DNA of 64,000 nucleotides from Bifidobacterium choladohabitans. Its GTDB lineage: Bacteria; Actinomycetota; Actinomycetes; Actinomycetales; Bifidobacteriaceae. The DNA lies in NCBI RefSeq assembly GCF_016102005.1, contig NZ_JACFPL010000002.1, forward strand, positions 1 to 64,000. Reading direction: 5' to 3'. The notes under the pieces were generated by a model. The model saw only the letters and a list, made by a program, of their open reading frames with translations. It did not search any database and was not told where the DNA came from. This document shows, one piece after another, positions 54,166 to 63,476 of the stretch (the stretch's first letter is position 1; each line of letters starts with the position of its first letter). Both the position numbers and the translations under genes were made by a program.

Positions 54166-55788
54166 TCAGGCTTGGTGGCTGTCCGAATCACCCTTGTCCG
54201 AGTCGTTCTGATTCGGGTGACCGTCATTGGGGTCTTTGGAATCCTTGTTGGCGCTCTTCTGGCTGTCGGAAGGTTCTTGGTCTGGATGCTCCTGCTCATT
54301 TGAAGCGTCGGAGTCTGCAGGGGTGGTCGTTTCGGCGGGTGGCTGCTTCTCCTCGGCGTTCAGTAGTTTGTCCAGCTCGGCATCCCAGTCCACTGAGGTG
54401 GCGGGAGTGTCGGCCTCCTGCTCGGATTGCCCCTCTGCAGAGGTCGATGTTCCACCTTCGTCGGCTTCCTCTTTGACGGGCAGGGAGGGCAGCAGATCCG
54501 GATGGGACCAGTGGTCGTCACGGCCTTGGACGCCCTCTTCAGCGGTGATGCGCCCCCAAAGGTCGGCGGCCTCGCGCAACCGCTTGGGATGGAGATGCAG
54601 GCCCAGCAGGGACTCGAAGGTCTGCTCGGCCGGCCCTCCCACGGCACGCTCGCGTCGGGTCATCTCCCGCAGCTGCTCAAGGTGGGGTAGGTGGGCCATT
54701 CCGGCGTTCCAGACCACACAATCCACCCAGCCATCCACCAGGGCCAGCAGGTCGCCCAGGCTGCGCAGGGCCTCCTTCTGCTCAGGGGTGTCCTCGATGC
54801 CGACGTTGCTGAGGTTGATGGCGCCGGCGATGGATTCAGGATTGATTTGCTCAGCGTCGCGCAGCTGGTCCTCTACGGCGTCCAGGTCGATGGAGACTCC
54901 CCGGGCGTACTTGCCGATCAGGGCCTCGAAGCGCGGCATCAGCCAGGGGACGGCGGCGTAGAGCCGGGCGTGGGCGGCCTCCTTGAGGGCCATGTAGCTG
55001 GTGACCTCGTCCAGATCCAGCTCGAGGGATTTGGCGTAGGCCTTGATGTTCTGCGGTATGAGGGCTCCGGCCGGGTTCTTCAGCAGTGGTATGCCCTGGT
55101 CGAATCCTCCGCGGACCTCCTTGGCCAGTTCCCCGGCGGCTTGTCCAAGCTGCATGGCGAATGAGGTGTTCCCCAGCAGCCTCATCAGGGTGGTCGGATC
55201 CTTGAGGTTGTCGGGCAGGGGGATGGGCACAGGTCCGGCGAACATTCCCGAAATCTCGCCCTGATCGAAGCCTTGGAAGCGCTGGCTTATGACGGAGGTC
55301 AGGGCCTCGCTGACCGCCTGGGCCACCGGCGAGGCGAACTGGACCCAGGCGTCTATGCTGCCCTCGATCCATCCGGCACGGGTCAGGGCTTCGGTTTGGC
55401 CCGGGGCGGGGTCGAAGGCGCAGACGGTGTCCAGCCAGAGGTTGGCCTCGCTCATGACCCGGGCCACCCGGTCGCTGTCCTCGGCTGTGACCGTGGTATC
55501 GGACTGGTCGACCCTGGTGCGCCCCAGAGCGATGTTCTTGGCCAGTGCAAGGTTGATGGGCCCCTGGTCGGCCTGGGCTTGCATGTCGGCAGGGGTGTTC
55601 AGCCCCCCGGCCGTGAAGGCCTGGATCAGGGCCTGGACCTCGGCGGGTTTGGGCAGCTGATCGGCTCCCTGGGCCGCCATCTGGGAGCGGATGGACTCAG
55701 GCAGCTGTGAGAACTGACTCCAGGCCAGCTCGCCCTGCACCGGGCCGAAGCACTCGATGAGCCATTGGTGGATTGCATTCTCGTCCAT
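54166..55788 (-). CDS. DUF2342/zinc-metallohydrolase-family protein
   Basis: 540 residues from ATG 55788; an in-frame ATG at 55863 is possible but homologous proteins usually begin near DENAIHQWL. The conserved body spans about 1-430, with the helical YMALKEAAHARLYAAVPWLM segment, where a metallopeptidase HExxH would be, reading KEAAH. The last 110 residues are acidic and disordered with a Lys/Asp/Ser repeat. Function unknown. It is convergent with the helicase and divergent from the Lon-like protein, an arrangement kept in other actinobacteria. Confidence 0.85.
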   Translation of the reverse strand: MDENAIHQWLIECFGPVQGELAWSQFSQLPESIRSQMAAQGADQLPKPAEVQALIQAFTAGGLNTPADMQAQADQGPINLALAKNIALGRTRVDQSDTTVTAEDSDRVARVMSEANLWLDTVCAFDPAPGQTEALTRAGWIEGSIDAWVQFASPVAQAVSEALTSVISQRFQGFDQGEISGMFAGPVPIPLPDNLKDPTTLMRLLGNTSFAMQLGQAAGELAKEVRGGFDQGIPLLKNPAGALIPQNIKAYAKSLELDLDEVTSYMALKEAAHARLYAAVPWLMPRFEALIGKYARGVSIDLDAVEDQLRDAEQINPESIAGAINLSNVGIEDTPEQKEALRSLGDLLALVDGWVDCVVWNAGMAHLPHLEQLREMTRRERAVGGPAEQTFESLLGLHLHPKRLREAADLWGRITAEEGVQGRDDHWSHPDLLPSLPVKEEADEGGTSTSAEGQSEQEADTPATSVDWDAELDKLLNAEEKQPPAETTTPADSDASNEQEHPDQEPSDSQKSANKDSKDPNDGHPNQNDSDKGDSDSHQA

Positions 55789-55882
55789 TGCTTTGATTCC
55801 AGTCCTCGCCAAGGCAGGTCGTCCGCCATCAAGGTTGACGTCTGCCGGGATTATCGTCTTCATCAACCATAATATTGGAGCT

Positions 55883-56749
55883 ATGACACTTCCGCACGGG
55901 AAATCGGATCACTGCGCCACAGGCGCACCCGAAAGGCAAATCGGGAAGCTTGGCGGACCCACCCGCAAAATGCTGGTCGGCGGTCTTCTGGTCATTCTGG
56001 CCATCTTGTTTCTTTTCCTCCCTTCGCCTTATACCATCGAGACGCCCGGACCCACCCAGGACGTGCTGGGAAGTTCAAAAGGCTCACCGGTCATCAGGGT
56101 CAGGGGCGGTCAGGTCCACCATGACAAGGGCCGCCTGCTGATGACCACGGTCAACGCCCGTGGAATCCCCGGCTACCCGGCATCCAACCTGGATGCGCTG
56201 GTGGGCTGGGCCGACCCCCACGCCACGGTGCTTCCCCAGGAGGCCGTGGTCCCTCCCGGACAGAGCGTCGAGGAATACAAGCGCCAGGAGCAGGGAGATA
56301 TGCACGGCTCCCAGAAGGCCGCATCGGCCCAGGCCCTGGCCTTCCTCAAGGCTCGGGGATATGACGTATCAGGCCTGCAGTTCAGCATGAGGGTGGCCGA
56401 CATAGGCGGTCCTTCGGCCGGACTCATGTACACCCTGGGGGCCATCGACAAGATCACCCCGGAGCAGGAGACCGGCGGTCTGACCATCGCCGGCACCGGC
56501 ACCATGGACCAGAAGGGACGGGTCGGGGCCATCGGCGGTATCCAGCTGAAGATGCTGGGTGCCAGGCGGGACGGCGCCACCTGGTTCCTGGCCCCGGAGG
56601 CCAACTGCCCCCAGGTTGCAGGCCATGTGCCACAGGGGCTGCGCGATGTGCGGGTATCCACCTTGGATGAGGCCTACAAGGCCCTGGTGGCCATCGGCCA
56701 TGGCCAGGGGGATGGGCTGCCACGCTGCACGGCCACCAAAGGCAGGTAA
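55883..56749 (+). CDS. Membrane-anchored Lon-like (S16) protease, YlbL family
   Basis: 288 residues from ATG 55883. One membrane helix (about 30-47), a short region ending YTIETPGPTQ, then the Lon-type proteolytic domain: catalytic Ser in GGPSAGLM (about residue 178) and Lys in GGIQLKMLGA. The usual PDZ domain between ALAFLKARGYDV and the Ser motif is missing; only about 13 residues lie there, making the protein 50-60 residues shorter than the family. Active residues remain. TAATAT is seven bases before ATG (55870-55875). Targets unknown. Confidence 0.9.
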   Translation: MTLPHGKSDHCATGAPERQIGKLGGPTRKMLVGGLLVILAILFLFLPSPYTIETPGPTQDVLGSSKGSPVIRVRGGQVHHDKGRLLMTTVNARGIPGYPASNLDALVGWADPHATVLPQEAVVPPGQSVEEYKRQEQGDMHGSQKAASAQALAFLKARGYDVSGLQFSMRVADIGGPSAGLMYTLGAIDKITPEQETGGLTIAGTGTMDQKGRVGAIGGIQLKMLGARRDGATWFLAPEANCPQVAGHVPQGLRDVRVSTLDEAYKALVAIGHGQGDGLPRCTATKGR

Positions 56750-56800
56750 GACAAGGCCGGTGCAATTGGTGAATTCCGGCAGTCTTGTTATGCTGAAGCC

Positions 56801-57217
56801 GTGGCTGAGACTACAACCTATACAGCGGAAGAGTTCGGTTTTCATCCCGGAGATATCGTTCAGGAATGGATGTGGGACGATGATGTCGACGACGGGATCC
56901 GGACCAGGATCGAGGATCTGACCGGCGAAGAGCTGGTGGACGAGGACTATGACGCAGCCGTGGATGGGGTCATCATCTGGTGGCGGGACGGCGATGCCGA
57001 GGACGATCTGGCGGATACCATCATGGATGCCTCGGCCATGGTCAACAAGGGCGCGCCTTTCTGGGTGCTGACCCCCAAACCCGGCAGGCCCGGAGCTTCG
57101 GCGCCGGGGGTCGTCTCCAACGCGGCCAAGACCGCGGGCATGAACGCCCTGATGCCCACCACCGTCAGCAAGGATTGGAACGCCACCCAGCTGCGGGCTT
57201 TCGGCAAGGGCAAGTGA
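56801..57217 (+). CDS. DUF3052 family protein
   Basis: 138 residues from GTG 56801. The sequence EEFGFHPGDIVQEWMWDDDVD, VIIWWRDGDAEDDLAD and PFWVLTPKPGRPG match DUF3052, a small acidic cytoplasmic protein found across actinobacteria. Function unknown. A good leaderless promoter precedes it: TTGGTG (56766-56771), 17 bases, TATGCT (56789-56794), then six bases to GTG. There is no ribosome-binding site. Confidence 0.9.
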   Translation: MAETTTYTAEEFGFHPGDIVQEWMWDDDVDDGIRTRIEDLTGEELVDEDYDAAVDGVIIWWRDGDAEDDLADTIMDASAMVNKGAPFWVLTPKPGRPGASAPGVVSNAAKTAGMNALMPTTVSKDWNATQLRAFGKGK

Positions 57218-57246
57218 GACTTCTGGTTGCATAAGCGCCACTCAAC

Positions 57247-57288
57247 GAGGTGGTGGGGGATCAGGGTCAACCGATGCCCCACCACCTC
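57247..57288. terminator. Bidirectional terminator hairpin
   Basis: A perfect 12-bp stem, GAGGTGGTGGGG (57247-57258) and CCCCACCACCTC (57277-57288), between the DUF3052 gene and the convergent exporter. ATTGTCATT follows on plus, a weak T-run. Confidence 0.75.
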
Positions 57289-57337
57289 ATTGTCATTCAA
57301 GGGGAATTCCCGAAGGAATCCGTCTGGTCAGAGGCCT

Positions 57338-58882
57338 TTACTGCTCGCCCTTCTCAGCAATGGCAGGAGCCACCGTAGTGGCCTTGTTCTGGTATTCGGC
57401 CAGCAGGGTGCGCGAGCGGATGTCGCAGAGGTTGGCCACCAAGGCCACGATCAGGATGACCAGGCCCACCAGGAAGATCCAATGCAGGCCGTCGAAGACG
57501 ATGGTGCGGGCCGGGCCCAACAGGCGTGAGGGGATGCTCCCTGCCGTAGCCGGGTTGATCATGCTGTTCATCATGTCCTCGGTCAGTCCCTTATGCTGGG
57601 GCACCTCGCGGGCGATGACCGTGTTCATGACGATGCCGAAGATGGAGACCATCAGGGTCTGCCCCAGGGAACGGGCCAGAGTGTTGAAGCTGGTCGAGGC
57701 GCCTACATCGCCGGCTGGCACCACGCTCTGGGCGGTGATGGTCGAGGTGGTGATGGTCAGGCCGAAGCCGAAGCCCACCACGGCGGAGATGACCAGGAAG
57801 ACCCAGTAGGCGGTGGCCTGGGGGACGGCTATGTAGCAGATGCAGGCCGTCAGGATGAAGGCCAGACCGATGTTGGTGGCCCGGTGCGGCGGGTGGTGCA
57901 TGGTCAGCGGTCCGGCCAGGTAGGCGCCCAGGAGCCAAAGAATCGAGGAGGGGGTGACCACAAAGCCGCCCAGGGAGGGGTTCATCCCCAGAACAGACTG
58001 CATCCAGATGGGCATGTAGGTGTCGAAGCCCATGAGGAATCCGGCCACCAGGAGCATGCAGATGTTCTGAATGACGAAAGTCCTGATGCGGAAGAGGCGC
58101 AGGGGCAGGATGGGATCCTCCTGGCGGCCCTCCACATGAAGAAGCAGGGCAAAGGTGACCACGGTGGCCGCAGCCAGGACCAGGGTGATCCGCGTATCGC
58201 CAGCCGATCCCAGGCTCTGCAGGCAGAGCATCAGGCAGATCAGGCAGACGCTGAGCAGCCCGATGCCGATGTAGTCGACGCGGGTTTCACGCGCCTGGAT
58301 ATGCTCGCTGAGGAAGATCTGGATCATGATGATGACCAGCAGGCCGATGGGCACGTTGATGGCGAAGACCCAGTGCCAGCTTATCTGCTGGACGATGAAG
58401 CCTCCCAAGAGGGGGGCGATGATGGAGGCGATGCCCCAGGCCGATCCGTTCAGGCCGATCATGCCCGCCCGCTTGTCCAGGGGGTAGATGTCGGCCAGGA
58501 CCGTATAGGTCAGCGGCTGGATGGCGCCTGCCCCCAGGCCCTGCAGAAAACGGGCGCCGATCAGCTGGGGCATGGACTGGGAGAGTGCGCACAGGGTGGA
58601 CCCTATTGCGAAGACCAGCAGGCCGATGGTCAGCAGGGGCTTGCGGCCGAAGCGGTCCGAAAGCTTGCCGTAGATGGGCGTGGTGACCGCCGTCATGAGC
58701 AGATAGATGGAGTAGACCCAGTTCATGATGGACAGCCCATGCAGGTCCCCGATGATGGTGGGCATGGCGGTGGAGACGATGGTCCCCTCGATGGCCGTCA
58801 TGAAAGTGGCGATGAAGACCGCCACCGTCACCAGGGTGCGGTTGGTCTTCCTGCCACTGCCTGTATCGACTGTCTGTGACAA
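57338..58882 (-). CDS. DHA2-family MFS multidrug exporter
   Basis: 514 residues from TTG 58882 with GAGGGGG upstream. Fourteen predicted helices. Motif A GKLSDRFGRKPLL, motif C GSAWGIASIIAPLLGGF and the SWHWVFAINVPIG loop mark the EmrB/QacA group, which expels drugs or toxic metabolites with protons. The tail is charged. No regulator gene adjoins it. Unlike the related gene near 8-9 kb, this one is intact. Confidence 0.93.
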   Translation of the reverse strand: MSQTVDTGSGRKTNRTLVTVAVFIATFMTAIEGTIVSTAMPTIIGDLHGLSIMNWVYSIYLLMTAVTTPIYGKLSDRFGRKPLLTIGLLVFAIGSTLCALSQSMPQLIGARFLQGLGAGAIQPLTYTVLADIYPLDKRAGMIGLNGSAWGIASIIAPLLGGFIVQQISWHWVFAINVPIGLLVIIMIQIFLSEHIQARETRVDYIGIGLLSVCLICLMLCLQSLGSAGDTRITLVLAAATVVTFALLLHVEGRQEDPILPLRLFRIRTFVIQNICMLLVAGFLMGFDTYMPIWMQSVLGMNPSLGGFVVTPSSILWLLGAYLAGPLTMHHPPHRATNIGLAFILTACICYIAVPQATAYWVFLVISAVVGFGFGLTITTSTITAQSVVPAGDVGASTSFNTLARSLGQTLMVSIFGIVMNTVIAREVPQHKGLTEDMMNSMINPATAGSIPSRLLGPARTIVFDGLHWIFLVGLVILIVALVANLCDIRSRTLLAEYQNKATTVAPAIAEKGEQ

Positions 58883-59012
58883 TCCGAACCCCCTCTTATA
58901 TGGTGAATATGGTGTGTTTCTCTTCTTTTGCGGACAAGGCCCGCGAATTCCTAGTGGATTATAGCCGCACCGTGCAGCCTTGTCACCGTGTATTCTGCTA
59001 AGGTAGTGTGCT

Positions 59013-59086
59013 GGTCCCGTGGCTCAGTTGGTTAGAGCGCCACCTTTACACGGTGGATGTCCCCGGTTCGAGTCCGGGCGGGACCA
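59013..59086 (+). tRNA. tRNA-Val (anticodon TAC)
   Basis: 74 bases: acceptor GGTCCCG/CGGGACC, D-arm GCTC...GAGC, anticodon stem CCACC/GGTGG with loop TTTACAC (anticodon TAC), T-arm CCCGG-TTCGAGT-CCGGG. CCA is not encoded (ACA follows). It reads GTA and probably GTG codons. Confidence 0.96.
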
Positions 59087-59133
59087 CAGGGGTTTTTAGG
59101 GGGCGTGCCCGAAGTCGCGTCTTAGCGCTCACG

Positions 59134-59139
59134 TAGAAT
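59134..59139 (+). promoter_or_regulatory. -10 element of the DivIVA-domain operon
   Basis: TAGAAT predicts a start near 59147. That leaves about 40 bases of leader with AGGAGG before ATG 59187, which helps decide the start of the next gene over the upstream ATG 59142. Confidence 0.5.
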
Positions 59140-59186
59140 CGATGCACGACGATCGTTGGCAAGAAAGGTCAGGAGGTCGATGCCTG

Positions 59187-60929
59187 ATGTCAGCTAAGCC
59201 TGATGCCCGTGGAACCGAGGCGACCATCGCGCGCTCGGGCAAGCGCAAGTGGGGATATGACACCAAGCAGGTGGACGCCTTCCTGGAGCGGGCTCACTCA
59301 CTTTATGAGAGCCAGGACCCTGATCTGACCCAGGAGGAGATAGCCAACGCCTCCTTTGATCTGTGCAAGAACGGCTATATCATCACCCAGGTGGACGCTG
59401 CCCTATCACGGCTGGAAAGGGTGATTTCCGACAGGCAGACCAGTCTGGAGATAGCCCGGGTGGGCGTGGATGGTTGGACGACCAGAATGGTCAGTCTGCA
59501 ATCGGAGCTGACCACTCATGCCGGCAGACCATCGGGCAGTGTCTTCAAGCGTGGGGATCCCGGCATGCCCTCATACGACTGCAAGCAGGTGGAACGGCTG
59601 ATTGAGCAGGTCCTCAACAAGACCTCTGACCAGCTCAACCTCCAGGAGGGGCGGAAGACGGATTCGGGCAAGTCGAAGAACACCGACATCACAGCTGACC
59701 GCGTCTCCAACGTCATCTTCACCCAGCGGCGGGGGCCCAAGGGTTATGACGAGCGCCAGGTGGACTTCTTCCTGGCCAAGGCCGTCGAGCTTCTGGAGCA
59801 GTTGGAGTCCTTTGCCAGGGTCAGCGAGAGGGCCAAGAGAGCCAGCGCCAATGCAACGGCGTCCGTTGCTGTTCCTGTGCAGTCGCAGCCAGCCGTGCAG
59901 GACCCCTCAGCTTCGGGTGTTCAGCCGCTGATTGGACAGAGCCAGGCACCCGCCTGGAGCATCCCCAATGCCTCCGCTGTCGCGAGCGCCCAGGGCAGTC
60001 AAGACGATTTCGCTCAACTGCACCAGGCGGAGCGGGCCATCTTCGAGGCTCCGACAAGCAGCACGCAGACGACGCCTACAGCTCCGACGGCGCAGCCCAA
60101 CAGTTCTCTGAGTGCTCTGGCTTCGGCGGTCAACCAGCGACTGGCCCAGGAAGGCGTTGGGGCAGCCACGGCGGCATCTGCGGTAGCTACGCCTGCCTCA
60201 TCAGCAGGCATGAGCGGCGGAGCCCCCGTCGCCTCTGCCGATCCCGCCCCTGCCAATCCATTCGTCTCCGGTCAACAGGAATCGGTCATGCCTGTCTCCG
60301 TGCCGCCTGCGGTTGCACAGCCGGTCTCTGCGCCAATCAGCCACAATCCTGTGCCTGCCAGTGCAACGTCAGCGGCATCCGCGCCGGCTGCGCAAGCCGC
60401 CCCCTTCAACCCGGTGACGACTTCTTCGCCTTCCACTGCACCACAGACTCCTGAACCCGCTGCATTCCAACCGACTCCTTCGGCACCCGTAGCCTCCGCC
60501 CCGCCTACATCGGCAGGGAATGCTTTCGTCCCCTCCACAAGGCCGGAACCGCCGGTGTCTGCCTCGACGACAGGGGCTGATACTGACGGCACGTCTACGC
60601 CGGGATCCACCTCGATCATCTCCTCGCCCTTCGTCGATGGTCCTCTGGGCGCAGGCGGACCACTTGGCAGCTATGAGGAACCGGCACCAGCAGTGCCCGA
60701 GGCCCAGGAGCGTCCCTGGGCTGAAACAGCCGGGAGCAGCACGGATACACCCGACTGGGCCAAGCCTCGGTACTCACAAAACATGCAGGGGAGCAAGCAG
60801 GACCAGGACCCGGATTCCTATCTGGCCTCCCTGCTCAACCAGGATCTGCCCAAAATGGATCTGGACATCCCCGATATTTCCTTCCCGGCCTTCGGCGACG
60901 AGGGGGAGCAGGATAAAGGCGGTCGATGA
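59187..60929 (+). CDS. DivIVA-domain protein with a long disordered tail
   Basis: 580 residues from ATG 59187. Three copies of a DivIVA-like motif occur: WGYDTKQVDAFLERA (about 22), SYDCKQVERLIEQV (about 127) and GYDERQVDFFLAKA (about 186). Each is the short hook seen at the start of DivIVA/Wag31 lipid-binding domains. From about 215 to 530 the chain is Pro/Ala/Ser-rich and disordered, and it ends with an acidic DIPDISFPAFGDE tail. It probably marks membrane or division sites. It overlaps dxr by four bases (ATGA), so it shares its operon. Confidence 0.85.
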   Translation: MSAKPDARGTEATIARSGKRKWGYDTKQVDAFLERAHSLYESQDPDLTQEEIANASFDLCKNGYIITQVDAALSRLERVISDRQTSLEIARVGVDGWTTRMVSLQSELTTHAGRPSGSVFKRGDPGMPSYDCKQVERLIEQVLNKTSDQLNLQEGRKTDSGKSKNTDITADRVSNVIFTQRRGPKGYDERQVDFFLAKAVELLEQLESFARVSERAKRASANATASVAVPVQSQPAVQDPSASGVQPLIGQSQAPAWSIPNASAVASAQGSQDDFAQLHQAERAIFEAPTSSTQTTPTAPTAQPNSSLSALASAVNQRLAQEGVGAATAASAVATPASSAGMSGGAPVASADPAPANPFVSGQQESVMPVSVPPAVAQPVSAPISHNPVPASATSAASAPAAQAAPFNPVTTSSPSTAPQTPEPAAFQPTPSAPVASAPPTSAGNAFVPSTRPEPPVSASTTGADTDGTSTPGSTSIISSPFVDGPLGAGGPLGSYEEPAPAVPEAQERPWAETAGSSTDTPDWAKPRYSQNMQGSKQDQDPDSYLASLLNQDLPKMDLDIPDISFPAFGDEGEQDKGGR

Positions 60930-62209
60930 GTCATCTGACAGCAATGAATACAGGCAGTGAAGGCAGGCAGGGCGGTTTGTCGGTCGGGTGTGAGCGCACC
61001 TTGGTGGATTGGTCGCCCAGGGATGATGCCGACCAGTCTCGTAGTCTGGTCATCCTGGGATCCACAGGCTCCATCGGCACTCAGGCCCTTGATCTGATCA
61101 GTCGCCATAGGGATCGTTTCCAGGTGACCGGGTTGGCCGCTGGCGGTGCCCATGTCGAGCTTCTGGCCCGACAGGCCCGTGACTTTGGCGTGACTCGTCT
61201 GGCTCTGGCCGACAAGACCCGGGTTCCGGCCCTGCAGCGGGCTCTCGGGGCCCTGGGGTTGACCGGCATTCAGGTAGAGGCAGGCATGGATGCGGTCCAG
61301 GCTCTGGCCGGCTCCGGCAGCGATCTGGTCCTCAACGGCATCACCGGATCAGTCGGTCTGCGTCCGTCCATCGCGGCCCTGCAGGCCGGATCCCAGCTGG
61401 CTCTGGCCAACAAGGAATCGGTGGTGGCCGGCGGCCATCTGCTCTTTGACGCCGAGATAAGGCCGGGCCAGATCAACCCGGTCGACTCCGAGCATTCGGC
61501 CATCTGGCAGTCCCTGCGTTCGGGGCAGCATGGGGAGGTGGCCCGTCTGGTGGTCACCGCCTCGGGAGGTCCCTTCCGGGGCTGGAGCCGCCAAGCCATG
61601 CGCGAGGTCACCCCTGAGCAGGCCCTGAACCATCCCACCTGGTCCATGGGTCCGGTGGTCACCATCAACTCCTCCACCATGGTCAACAAGGGTCTGGAGG
61701 TCATCGAGGCCAGCAGGCTCTTCAGGATCGAGCCCGAACGGATCACTGTGGTGGTCCACCCCCAGTCCGTGGTCCACTCCATGGTCCAGTTCCAGGATGG
61801 GGCCACCATAAGCCAGGCTTCGCCTCCTGACATGCGTCTGCCCATCGCCCTGGGCCTGTCGGCACCCGCCCGTCTTGACAATGTGGCTGCGGCCTGTGAC
61901 TGGTCCAAGGCCAGCACCTGGACTTTCGAGCCCCTGGACGACGAGGCCTTCCCGGCGGTCAACCTGGCCAGGCGGGCTCTGGGCAGCTGCGAGCCCATGA
62001 CTGCGGTCTTCAATGCCGCCAACGAGCAGGCGGTCAGGGCCTTCCTGGATCACCGGCTGCCCTATCTGGACATCGTCGAAACCATCCGGTCGGTCATGGA
62101 TGCCATGGAAAAGCATCTTCCGGGAACATTCACATCCGTGGAGGTAATGGAGCAAGTCGAGCATGAGGCACGCCAAAGGGCCGATGCTTTGATAGACATG
62201 ACAGCGTGA
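60926..62209 (+). CDS. dxr: 1-deoxy-D-xylulose-5-phosphate reductoisomerase
   Basis: 427 residues from ATG 60926. NADPH-binding [12 protein letters not shown] follows a 40-residue head, then [32 protein letters not shown] and the C-terminal helices. It commits carbon to the non-mevalonate isoprenoid route. The start lies in the stop of the DivIVA gene and its stop overlaps the ispG start, so the three are translationally coupled. A site-2 protease gene often found between dxr and ispG in actinobacteria is absent here. Confidence 0.97.
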   Translation: MSHLTAMNTGSEGRQGGLSVGCERTLVDWSPRDDADQSRSLVILGSTGSIGTQALDLISRHRDRFQVTGLAAGGAHVELLARQARDFGVTRLALADKTRVPALQRALGALGLTGIQVEAGMDAVQALAGSGSDLVLNGITGSVGLRPSIAALQAGSQLALANKESVVAGGHLLFDAEIRPGQINPVDSEHSAIWQSLRSGQHGEVARLVVTASGGPFRGWSRQAMREVTPEQALNHPTWSMGPVVTINSSTMVNKGLEVIEASRLFRIEPERITVVVHPQSVVHSMVQFQDGATISQASPPDMRLPIALGLSAPARLDNVAAACDWSKASTWTFEPLDDEAFPAVNLARRALGSCEPMTAVFNAANEQAVRAFLDHRLPYLDIVETIRSVMDAMEKHLPGTFTSVEVMEQVEHEARQRADALIDMTA

Positions 62210-63435
62210 GTAGCATTCCCAAGACCGAACAGTCAGCATCCTCCCAGGGGTTCCGCAAGACAGGCGAGCAGGCCATCAGCCAGAGTCCGCTGCATCCTCG
62301 TCGCCGCTCCCGTCGGATCATGGTGGGGCCTGTGCCGGTCGGCGGGGGAGCCCCCATTTCGGTGCAATCCATGACCAACACGGTCACCGCTGACATCAAC
62401 GCCACCCTGCAGCAGATCGCCGAGCTGGCCGCCGCCGGCTGCGACATCGTGCGGGTGGCTGTGCCCAGCCAGGATGATGCCGACGCGCTTCCCATCATTG
62501 CGAAGAAGTCGCCCATCCCGGTCATCGCCGACATCCACTTCCAGAGCAAGTACGTCTTCCAGGCCATCGATGCGGGCTGTGCAGCCGTCAGAGTCAACCC
62601 GGGCAACATCCGCAAGTTCGACCAGGTCGGCCCCGAAATCTGCAAGGCGGCCACAGACGCGGGCATCTCCCTGCGCATCGGGGTCAACGCCGGCAGCCTG
62701 GACAAGGACATCTACGCCCGCTACGGCGGCCCCACTCCGGAGGCCCTGGTCGCCTCGGCCCTGAAAGAGGCCCATATGTTCGAGGACGTGGGCTTTCACG
62801 ACTTCAAGATCTCCGTCAAGCACCACGACCCCGTCACCACGGTCCAGACCTACAGGCTCCTGGCCTCCAAGGGCGACTGGCCCCTGCACCTGGGCGTGAC
62901 CGAGGCCGGGCCCTCCTGGCAGGGAACCATCAAATCCTGCCTGGCCTTCGGCGCGCTATTGGCCGAGGGCATCGGCGACACCATCCGGGTCTCCCTGTCC
63001 GCGCCGCCTGTGGAAGAGGTCAAGGTGGGCTGCAAGATTCTGGAATATCTGGGTCTGCGCCAGCGCCACTTCGACATCATCTCCTGCCCCTCTTGCGGCA
63101 GGGCCCAGGTGGACGTGATCGAGCTGGCCAAGGAGGTCACCGAGGGGCTCAAGGACATCACCGCCCCCATCCGGGTGGCCGTCATGGGCTGCATCGTCAA
63201 CGGACCAGGCGAGGCCAGGGAGGCCGACCTGGGGGTGGCTTCGGGCAACGGCAAGGGTCAGATCATCATCAAGGGCAAGGTGGTGCAGACCGTGCCTGAG
63301 GACCAGATCGTCCCCACCCTGCTGGAGCGTGCCAAGGAAATCGCCGCCCAGATGGATGCCAAGGCGGCGGCCGAGGGTGAAACCCTGCCGGAGGCGGGCC
63401 CCATGGTGGTCCCGGTCACCGGCCGTGCCAGCTGA
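62206..63435 (+). CDS. ispG: 4-hydroxy-3-methylbut-2-enyl-diphosphate synthase
   Basis: 409 residues from GTG 62206, overlapping the dxr stop. Barrel signatures [15 protein letters not shown] and [10 protein letters not shown], and the [4Fe-4S] ligands CPSCGR (about 293) with GCIVNGPGE (about 328). It makes HMBPP in the same isoprenoid pathway as dxr, with electrons from flavodoxin or ferredoxin. The basic, Ser-rich head of about 35 residues is longer than in E. coli. Confidence 0.97.
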   Translation: MSSIPKTEQSASSQGFRKTGEQAISQSPLHPRRRSRRIMVGPVPVGGGAPISVQSMTNTVTADINATLQQIAELAAAGCDIVRVAVPSQDDADALPIIAKKSPIPVIADIHFQSKYVFQAIDAGCAAVRVNPGNIRKFDQVGPEICKAATDAGISLRIGVNAGSLDKDIYARYGGPTPEALVASALKEAHMFEDVGFHDFKISVKHHDPVTTVQTYRLLASKGDWPLHLGVTEAGPSWQGTIKSCLAFGALLAEGIGDTIRVSLSAPPVEEVKVGCKILEYLGLRQRHFDIISCPSCGRAQVDVIELAKEVTEGLKDITAPIRVAVMGCIVNGPGEAREADLGVASGNGKGQIIIKGKVVQTVPEDQIVPTLLERAKEIAAQMDAKAAAEGETLPEAGPMVVPVTGRAS

Positions 63436-63476
63436 GGGCGTAAGCGCCATCCCCGCCACCGGCTACAATGACCGAC

